Assembly (NCBI RefSeq): GCF_020520425.1
Contig: NC_079490.1
Location: 682,001-746,000, forward strand
Source: Spinacia oleracea
Lineage: Eukaryota; Streptophyta; Magnoliopsida; Caryophyllales; Amaranthaceae
DNA length: 64,000 nucleotides
Direction of reading: 5' to 3'
Below, piece after piece: positions 54,101 to 61,658 of the stretch. A program made the position numbers and the translations under genes. A model generated the notes under the pieces. The model did no database searches. It saw only the letters and a program-made list of their open reading frames with translations, and had not been told where the DNA came from. Every line of letters starts with the position of its first letter. The first letter of the stretch is position 1.

Positions 54101-57100
54101 CACTTCGGGAAATATTTCTTCTTACAAATTTTCTTCCGAAAATTCGGGTTAAAAATCAGAACCCAATGTGGCTAAGTAAGATGCCAATAAGCAGATTCTG
54201 TACAATAATGACCCAATTTCTTTTGGCCACCAATACCCATCCTTTTGATTTTCCTATGGTTTATTTGTTGCAAGGAGCTCCGCCGGTTCTCTAACAAACT
54301 CCCCCTAATGATGGTCATATCCCATTGTTTCGTAGGGTTACAAGATCAACAACCCACTTGATGTTGCCCTATACCGATGTAAGGATGCTGAAGCTTAACC
54401 AAATTGTCTCCCTTCCACACTTCATCGCAAATATTTGTAGACTTACCATAAGTAATATCCCTTCTAAACCCCCTTTCATGTGTGGTATACGCTTACAAAA
54501 CTTTCTAGCTTCACACGAAACTTATTTAATCTAACGATTACCACAACCAACGTATTCAACGGTTATATAAGGAATTTTGGGACCATAGAACCCAATAGTT
54601 GGACAACTAAAGGCTCGGAATTACCTTGATTCATCAAAATGGGTTTTGAATGAAATCAGCTAATATGTCATTTAAGAGCCGAAGTAGATGGTTCTAACCA
54701 CCTAATATGTCTCTTGGAGCCCCGTGGGGTATATGGGAAGCAATTAGACCTCTAACCTTTCGGGGTCCGAAAAAGTGCAAATTGTCTAAAAGTGATGGAT
54801 AATCCATCATTTTTGACCAAATTTGGAGATTCTGGGACCCGGTTCCCCAAACTCCCAAGGATTTTGGGGAATGTATCAAGCGGTTATATGAGGAATTTTG
54901 GGACCATTATACCAAATAGTTGGATAGTTAAAGGATTGAAATTACATCGATTCATCAAAATCGGTTTTGTGACAAATAAACTAAATATCATTTAAGAGGC
55001 AAAGTAGATGGTTCTAACCACCTAATATGTCTCTCGGGACCTCGTGGGGTATATGAGAAGCATCTAGATTCTAGACTGAGATGAACTCAGTACCTACCTT
55101 CCTGCACACACTACAACAAACACAGCAACACACACAAATAGAGGAAGGATGATTGTTGATTGATAGAAAGCTTAAGACTTTGGATACAATTACTGAGAAC
55201 GTTCAAGAGGTTCTCTTCTCTCAAAGAATTCCACACTATACTCTCGAGATGATTATACTGTTTCTTCCCTTCCCCTTTTAATTACGAACTTCACTAGCAG
55301 ACAAATGTAATTAACCAAAGTACAAGGTTAACAAAAGTGACGGTAATAAGACAACATTCTTTAATTGCTCCAAACCGTTGCTACCACTATGTTGGGTGTT
55401 GGTTGCTACTGCTGTTTTTGTGCTAAAGCTGTTGTTGCTTTCTTGTTTGCTTGTTGGTTGTGTTTCCTCCTTCTTGCATATGTACGGATCAAGGGCGTGG
55501 AGCAGGTGAGTTCATTGTAATACCCCGCCACCCAAAACGCACCTTGTCCTCAAGGTGGAAGGTTGGATAGCATTCCTTGATCATGCATGCACCTCCTTAA
55601 GTTGCATCTAGTTGGAAGAGCGCATATAGTGATTTTCCAATCATGTCCCCCACCGTATACTGCCCATCGTGCTGCACCCTAATGATATCAGGAGGTTCCC
55701 TTCCATTAACCACCTTGAATGGCGACATCTTGGTGGAGGTATGGGTTGTAGAGTTATATGAGAACTTAGCTAAAGCAGCCACCAAGCCCAAGACTTGGTT
55801 GTCCCGTTGCGAAACACCTCAAATAGTTTCGTATTGACTACCTCCGTTTGGCCATCCGTTTGGGGGTGATATGCTGTGCTTCATTTGAGGGATGTGCCTT
55901 GGATTCGAAACAACTCTTTCTAGAAAATGCTAAAGAACACTCTATCACGATCAGAAATAATAGATGAGGGAAACCCATGTAGACGTACCGCCTCCTTAGT
56001 GAAAGCCTCGGCCACATAAATGGCGCTAAAGGGATGGCGTAGACCGATGAAATGGGTATATTTTGAGAGATGATCCACCGCCACAAAAACGGTATTAATC
56101 CCCTTAGACACCGGCAACCCCTCTATGAATTCCATAAAGATCTCGTCCCACACTTGGGTAGGCACTGGTAAGGGCTGTAGCAAACCGCAGGGCATTGTTG
56201 AGAGGACTTGTTCCTTTGGAAAACTTCACATTGTCACACGTACTCAACCACTTGTTTTTGCATTCCGGGCCAAACCACTCTTGTGCTATGCGTAGGAAGG
56301 TCTTGACATCGGCCCCATATCCCCCTCATTGCTGTCATGATTTTCACACAAAAGGGATTGTATTACCGTAGCTGATTTGGGAATCACATACCTCCCCTTC
56401 CACTTCCTTTTCCAGCTTCTCCCATTATATGCCTTGTGATGTCAAAATCGCCCCTAGCTCAACCTTACCCACAAACTTAAGAGATAAAGCATCAGCTTAG
56501 CGGTTGGAAGAACCAGGCTGGTAATGGACCTCAATGTCGAACCCCATTAATTTACTCACCATTTTTTATAATCCGCGCCTATTTCAGTTTCCTGAGTAAT
56601 AAACCGCAAACTTTGTTGATCGGATCGCACGACAAACTTCCTTCCAAATAAATAATGCTTCCATTTGAGTACGGAGAAGCAAACCGCCATCAACTCCTTC
56701 TCATACACGGACTTGCATTGAGCTCTCGACCCCAACAACCGACTGTGAAAAGCAATAGGTCACCCTACGCCTTGAAGGCCTAATGGGGTATATGGAAAGC
56801 ATTCGGACGTCCAAAAGAGTCCAAATTATCCAAAAATGAAGTTTATAATATACTGTTTTGATTTGTCCCTACGTATCCTGAATGGCCTAGGTCACCCTAC
56901 GCCTTCAACGCCTAATGGGGTATATGGAAAGCATTCGGATGTCCAAAAGAGTCCAAATTATCCAAAAATGAAGTTTATAATATACTGTTTTGATTTGTCC
57001 CTACGTATCCTGAATGGCCTAGAGCCTACAATACAGTTTGATTTGACTCTCCAGTTTTATGGTAAAGGATAAATGGGTATAGTTTAAACACCCCCTCCTT

Positions 57101-60100
57101 TCCAAAGATATTGTCCCCCTTTCTATTTTGTTTGTCCCATGTTATTGTCTCTTTCGTCTCTTTGGTTAGTTAATGTATATTCACCCAATTAAATTTCTCT
57201 GTTTTCAATATATTCATACTATTGGTGAAAAGTCGTTGGTCTGTATATTTAGGGACTTAATGCCCTCTCATTTATTGTTTTTCTTAACATTTGTGAAAAG
57301 TAGTTGGTCAGTATATTTGGGATGAAGGAAGTAAACTGCTCCATTGCTTGGTTACTTTGGGTTTATGGACGTTTCATAGATTGAGCATTTTCCTTAAACA
57401 GTGTGGTCATGAGTGATTTGTGTGTTTGGTTGTTGCTTTTAAATTCACTAATCAGGTTTTTATGTTCCTCCAGGTTGTCACTTGCCTTCGTCAACCATCA
57501 CAAGGGCCAACTTTTGGAATAAAAGGTGGTGCAGCTGGTGGTGGTTATAGTCAAGTGATTCCAATGGATGAGTTCAACCTTCACTTAACTGGGGATATAC
57601 ATGCTATAACAGCTTCAAACAATCTTCTCGCTGCTGCCATAGACACCAGAATGTTCCATGAGTCCACCCAGTCAGATAAAGCTCTCTTTAACCGTTTGTG
57701 CCCCCCTAACAAAGAAGGTAAAAGAACCTTTTGTAACATTATGCACAGGCGTTTGAAAAAGCTTGGTATTGATAAGACTAATCCAGACGACCTTACACCG
57801 GAAGAGGTCACAAAATTTGCTAGGCTTGATATTGACCCCGATTCCATTACATGGAGAAGAGTTATGGATGTGAATGACCGGTTTTTGAGGAAAATTAGTG
57901 TTGGTCAGGGGCCTGATGAGAAGGGGATGGTAAGAGAAACTGGATTTGATATTTCCGTTGCTAGTGAGATAATGGCAGTTCTGGCTCTAACAACTTCTCT
58001 GGCTGATATGAGGGAGAGACTTGGGAAAATGGTGATTGGAAATAGCAAGGCTGGAGAACCGATTACTGCTGATGATCTTGGCTTAGGTGGTGCTTTGACT
58101 GTATTAATGAAGGATGCAATCAACCCCACGCTGATGCAGACTCTGGAAGGAACACCTGTGCTTGTTCATGCTGGTCCTTTTGCAAATATTGCTCATGGTA
58201 ATTCCTCTATTGTTGCTGACAAGATTGCCCTGAAGCTGGTTGGACCTGGTGGGTTTGTGGTTACTGAAGCAGGGTTTGGTTCTGATATCGGAACTGAGAA
58301 GTTCATGAACATAAAGTGCCGATATAGTGGTTTGACTCCACAGTGTGCTATTGTTGTTGCGACAGTGAGGGCTTTGAAAATGCATGGTGGTGGACCACAA
58401 GTAGTGGCTGGCAAGCCTCTTGATCGTGCATACTTAACAGAGAATGTGGGTCTTGTTGAGGCTGGCTGTGTTAATCTTGCCAGGCATATTATAAATACGA
58501 AGGCCTATGGTTCAAATGTCGTGGTTGCCATCAACATGTTTTCTTCTGACACAGAAGCAGAGCTGAATGCTGTTAAAAAAGCAGCAATGGATGCTGGAGC
58601 GTTTGACGCAGTTATTTGTACCCATCACGCCCATGGTGGAAAAGGAGCGGTTAGTACTGAATTCTTTTAAACAATTTGTCTAAGTGGGTATCAGGCTATT
58701 TGATCCTCGTCTTTTCTTCTTATTTGTGTTTCTGAAGACAAGAAACAGTCTTAAACTCTTAGTTTCCTATATCATGGATGTGATGCAAGACTGGGTAGAC
58801 TTTCTATTTCTATGTTGGTTAATAAACTGTTAGAGGGTATACATTTCTTTGTTTGCAAATTAGACTTCACTGGTTATCAGTGTAGCAATCTTATGTTTCT
58901 GTTGATGTTTGATTTTACTTAAGGTACGGAATCAATGTATACTATCTGTTGGAACTCTTAAATTGCCAATCAAGTGAGAGGAATTCACATGGATCTGAAT
59001 GCAATTTTGATATGTTTTAGGTGGATCTTGGCATAGCTGTTCAGAAAGCATGTGAGAACGTAACGCAGCCTTTGAGGTTCTTATATCCTCTGGATATTAG
59101 CATCAAAGAGAAAATAGAGGCAATTGCAAAGTCTTATGGTGCTGCTGGCGTCGAATACTCAGAACAGGTAAGACAATTCGTTGATTTGGTCTAATAGTAT
59201 TTGGGTGGTGAATATGCTTTGATTTCCTTCCATCGTGATTACGTATATCTAAGATTATTGTCTGCTACACCCTCGGCCTCCTAAAAATAAAATTTTTGTC
59301 TATTCGTGCAAGTTTACATTATAGTGTCATTTTCTAGACTTGCTCAGTACTTTCATTTACTTGGTTATATTTTGAAGTAGATTTTTTCCGGTAGTAAATG
59401 ATACTACGTATAATTTTCATTTACTCTCCATTTTCCCCGAGACTCTTTTGAATATTAAGAAATTGCTTGTCCATAATATCATCTTCTGTAGAACAGTGGC
59501 CCTGGAGCCCAAGCGCCTTGAATGTTTTGGGTGAGGTATTTTCAATGAGGTGCACCTAAGGCCCATTAAGCTGTCTTTATGGCTGCAACCTGTTAATACA
59601 CACATAACCTTTATTTTAAGAATCTTGCCTCACACCTGCACTTTGTACTTTGGCTCTATTATCCTTATTGCCCTAGTTTGTCTTAAGTGTTTTGGAATAC
59701 TGCTTTAGATATTTCATGGTACAGTTTTCATGTTCAGTAACTATTGCAAATCATAACATTTGATGGTGTAGCTTCTTGCCTTATTATTAGCTCACATTAT
59801 AGTAATAGTTCACTGGCATCTCCATTTTTCTTTGGAGTCTCTGTTTTGGGAAATTGCCTTGATATACTGTTGCCTTGCTAGTAGCTCTTGTTTTTGGTAA
59901 TACACCTTACTAAACTAATAATCACATATACTATAGCAGGATAGATTGTAAGAGTTGTCACCTTTCCGAACTTAGTAATGGTTAATGACTGGATTTCCCA
60001 ATATGCCGTCACCAAGTCCATTCATAATAATGTTAATTAATGCTCTAATCACAGCCATGATGTTAGCCTTTTAAAATGAGTCGTCCCTTTTTCTTTTTTT

Positions 60101-60381
60101 TTTAGGCTGAGAAAAAGATTGAGATGTACAGCAAGCAAGGGTTCTCCAATCTTCCAATATGCATGGCAAAAACGCAATATTCATTTTCCCACAATGCTGC
60201 TGAAAAGGGAGCTCCAAGCGGATTTATCTTGCCTATTCGGGATGTTAGAGGTAGCATCGGAGCTGGATTCATTTACCCGTTGGTAGGAACCATGAGTACA
60301 ATGCCTGGGCTCCCAACAAGGCCGTGCTTCTTTGATATTGATCTCGACACTACAACAGGGAAGGTTATCGGTCTTTCTTAG
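21829..60381 (+). CDS. THFS: 10-formyltetrahydrofolate synthetase (formate-tetrahydrofolate ligase) with a 34-kb intron
   Basis: ATP-dependent ligation of formate to tetrahydrofolate in one-carbon metabolism (EC 6.3.4.3). The plant enzyme is monofunctional. Exons are 21829-21993, 22947-23096, 57474-58649, 59021-59167 and 60106-60381. All junctions are phase 0 and total 637 codons plus TAG, the expected family length. Visible motifs are the nucleotide-binding TPLGEGKST (81-89), the family signature [11 protein letters not shown] (120-130) and the second signature [12 protein letters not shown]. The C-terminus is [20 protein letters not shown] then KVIGLS. The start ATG gives [20 protein letters not shown], in line with known plant proteins. 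Introns 1, 3 and 4 are about 0.4-1 kb. Intron 2 (23097-57473) is about 34.4 kb and filled with a satellite-like array. The coding sequence is intact. Confidence 0.97.
22370..22910. repeat. Tandem repeat of about 165-180 bp, three copies, in synthetase intron 1
   Basis: Copies begin near 22386, 22567 and 22738 with TGG(G/A)TGGCAATTTGCAATTT or close variants. They continue through TTATGCAT..TTCTTTTCCA and end in CTTATAGCAATGTTTTTATT and TGATGTGGGTGTTGTTG. No frame or RNA gene is supported. Confidence 0.8.
23205..23592. mobile_element. Stowaway-like MITE with a probable nested element
   Basis: The outer ends CTCCCTCTATAGG and GGTATGGAGGGGG, flanked by TA, resemble Stowaway termini. Inside, AGGCGGAAACAAGG (about 23216) and TGGCGGAGCTAGGA (reverse complement, about 23387) look like the inverted ends of a second element inserted after position 23215. 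After that insert, CCTCCCATTCCTATATACAC resumes as a second Stowaway-like terminus. The boundaries are approximate. Confidence 0.45.
23600..24095. other. Intron 2 DNA left of the LINE, no recognised feature
   Basis: AT-rich intronic sequence with no supported frame or repeat. Confidence 0.4.
24096..25167 (-). pseudogene. LINE fragment (zf-RVT and RNase H) with a long poly(A) tail, at the left edge of the array
   Basis: The minus strand reads [20 protein letters not shown], then [19 protein letters not shown] (the zf-RVT zinc knuckle) near 25075-24960. An RNase H-like segment follows with [29 protein letters not shown] and [13 protein letters not shown] (24417-24154). A pure T-run of about 35 bases (24096-24129) is the poly(A) tail of a minus-strand insertion. 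The frame is broken by stops. The first part of this LINE (about 25006-25167) is the same sequence that recurs in every array monomer, so this copy may preserve the source. Confidence 0.75.
26129..26190 (-). pseudogene. Gypsy polyprotein C-terminal tail, representative copy in an array monomer
   Basis: The minus strand translates [20 protein letters not shown], the typical end of Ty3/gypsy pol (FPxFHLEDKV followed by a GG-rich tail). The same stretch recurs once per monomer just right of the LTR-like segment. It is separated from any integrase core except at the right edge of the array. It is a fragment with no start. Confidence 0.7.
29229..29667. repeat. Truncated array unit of 439 bp
   Basis: The unit runs normally from the LINE piece to AATACCCATCCTTTT and then jumps directly to TTTAATTGCTCCAAACCGTT, which normally lies about 1.1 kb further on. 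The shared CTTTTAATT-like bases at the junction point to a microhomology-mediated deletion. Confidence 0.85.
30188..30700. repeat. 320-bp internal direct duplication within each monomer (representative copy)
   Basis: Within one monomer two related blocks start at 30188 and 30508 with CGGTTATATAAGG or CGGTTATATGAGG. They share GAATTTTGGGACCATA, ATAGTTGGA, TCATCAAAATGGGTTTTG, GTAGATGGTTCTA.CCACC and CGTGGGG(T/C)ATA. The first block has CTCGGAGCCTCG-type ends and the second CTCGGGACCTCG-type ends. The same pair is seen in nearly every unit, for example 25182 and 25502. Confidence 0.85.
37378..39558. repeat. Composite array unit with an extra partial copy
   Basis: The unit proceeds to about 38123 (AAAAAGTGCAAATT) and then re-enters an earlier point of the monomer (CGGGTTAAAAATCAGAACCC). 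This repeats about 640 bp before it continues. Breakpoint bases AAATT are common to both partners. Confidence 0.85.
50295..52517. repeat. Composite array unit with a second rearranged junction
   Basis: At about 51415 the sequence switches from TTGATTGATGTAAAG (LTR-like part) to GTTAACCAAATTGTCTTTCA (upstream part of the monomer). This lengthens the marker spacing to 2223 bp. A small deletion in the re-entered part removes about 100 bp between the TTGTC and TTTCAAAAC motifs. Confidence 0.8.
55642..56757 (-). pseudogene. Ty3/gypsy retrotransposon pol fragment (RNase H and integrase)
   Basis: The minus strand, from right to left, gives an RT/RNase H piece ([36 protein letters not shown]; 56738-56556). 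An integrase zinc-binding and core region follows (56195-55920, with [47 protein letters not shown]), then the integrase C-terminal side (55791-55642, with [30 protein letters not shown]). Stops and frameshifts break it. Its missing C-terminus matches the pol tail found in each monomer to the left, so the array probably grew from this element or a sibling. Confidence 0.85.
56758..57021. repeat. Tandem duplication of a 132-bp unit, distantly related to the array subunit
   Basis: Two copies, 56758-56889 and 56890-57021, begin GGTCACCCTACGCCTT and end AATGGCCTA. Their centre AATGGGGTATATGGAAAGCA followed by GTCCAAAAGAGTCCAAATT resembles the array block GTGGGGTATATGGGAAGCA..GTCCGAAAAAGTGCAAATT. 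A diverged relative of the 320-bp subunit is therefore likely. Confidence 0.75.
57085..57340. mobile_element. Possible degenerate Stowaway-like element
   Basis: The left end CACCCCCTCCTTTCCAAAG and right end TTTGGGATGAAGGAAGTA are weakly complementary. A short direct repeat, GTGAAAAGT.GTTGGTC.GTATATTT, occurs at about 57226 and 57293. It is only 130-390 bp left of the exon 3 acceptor at 57474. Confidence 0.4.
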
Positions 60382-60490
60382 GAAAAAAATTGAGTTAGTT
60401 TCCCTTTTCCAGCCAAACTTCTTGGACCTTTTTTATTTTTTGTATGAACTTCTGTATTTCTTATGAGCCATTATTTCCCATTGCTTCACT

Positions 60491-60496
60491 AATAAA
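60491..60496 (+). promoter_or_regulatory. Candidate polyadenylation signal of the synthetase gene
   Basis: AATAAA lies 110 bp after the TAG stop in T-rich DNA. This is the usual position for a plant near-upstream element. It is based on motif and distance only. Confidence 0.45.
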
Positions 60497-60499
60497 TAG

Positions 60500-61658
60500 A
60501 AGCTAATAAGTCTTGCCCTTTGTTCGGTCTGTGTACCCCTCGGCCTTTCTATACTAGATGTGTGCATCAATGTTGGATCTTATTTGTAATCATCAAATTT
60601 ATAGATTATACAAGTAATCTGAAGATGGTTATTTTACCATCATTTTCTCTGTTATTCTTCTAAAAACTTGTTTATGTTATCCTTATTCATCTATATCTAT
60701 TACTCCCACTTTATGTTAATAAAGATGTGGGGAAAGTGAGATCTGCACATTAGAAAACATCTTATTTCTTTGAAGCATCAGTAGGAGGTCTGAAAGTACC
60801 TTCAGGAGCGAGGAAGAACGTCCGTGGTTCATACGATGTGGTGCCTTTCATCGGTTTTAGTTTTCTTTTTCACATTCAGGGGAAATAGAGAGGATGAAGT
60901 ACACCCCTATTTACATAAATGATGCCTTTGATCTGGGTTGTTGAGACTTGAGTAGAGACCTTTCCTACAAAATGTATTAGAAATTAAGTGTATGTGTAAT
61001 GTGTCCAATGTTCAACTCCCTTCCTTCAGACCCTAAAGTATTTTTTTTTGTGTGCTAAATAATAGGTTAAACTCAAAATTTATACCATGTAATCCGTTTT
61101 AGTTTTGCTCCGGTTACTCCTACAAATAGGTTAGAACTGAGACCTATCGTACACAGGTCATCAGTCTTAGGCCAAAACCTTCTCGGTTGGTGTATCTTTT
61201 ATCATTGTTTGTAGTTCATCATAAACATGTCAAAAATAAAATAAAATTAACAAATGCGACAAAAATTGACATATTATAACTGCCCCTAAATAAAACTTTA
61301 CAACATGTCATGAACTCATGATACACATAATACATCTATTGTGAATCTAAATGTGCAACAAATAAGGTTACTAATTTAGGCAATTAATAACTTTTATATA
61401 TCCTACATTCAAAATCAGATGAGATCCTTAAACTCGACTTATTAGTTTTTCCCCCAAGAGGAGCAAGTTTTCCTAATAATCCCCCACACCAATTTTAAAC
61501 TAAACCCAAACAATCATTAGTCATTAATCATTAATCCCTTTCCATGATTAGTATGCATTCAGAGGCGATTATTACCACTTTTAATTCTCACTCTGCATTA
61601 ACTAATCCATCTGGGTAAATCCCCTGTTCATCTTTTCACCTAAAACAAAAAATTACAA
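60500..61658. other. Intergenic region before the TBL gene
   Basis: AT-rich with no supported frame, RNA gene or clear transposon ends. It should contain the TBL promoter, but I see no unambiguous TATA box. Confidence 0.4.

Larger units (their letters stand above)
25006..55641. repeat. Tandem array of a 1.51-1.55 kb retrotransposon-derived monomer, about 19 units
   Basis: The marker CTCCTTAAATTGCATCTAGT, or a near variant, recurs at 26201, 27714, 29229, 29668, 31207, 32752, 34292, 35831, 37378, 39559, 41104, 42642, 44180, 45723, 47238, 48779, 50295, 52518, 54041 and 55593. Spacings are mostly 1513-1552 bp, with exceptions of 439, 2181 and 2223. All units have the same orientation. Each normal unit contains, on the minus strand, a LINE zf-RVT piece ([18 protein letters not shown]) and the tail of a gypsy polyprotein ([18 protein letters not shown]). 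LTR-like sequence and a 320-bp direct duplication complete the unit. The array lies wholly inside intron 2 of the formyltetrahydrofolate synthetase gene. The right junction is at 55641/55642, where GATTTTCCAAT passes into gypsy integrase sequence. Confidence 0.95.

Noticed and set aside
25006-55641. Regular spacing that might suggest a CRISPR array or a ribosomal DNA block
   Set aside because: The repeat unit is about 1.5 kb with no spacers, no rRNA sequence and a plant intron context. The monomer contains retrotransposon coding remnants instead.
57581-58414. Minus-strand frames inside exon 3 of the synthetase gene
   Set aside because: They are shadows of a long conserved plus-strand exon.
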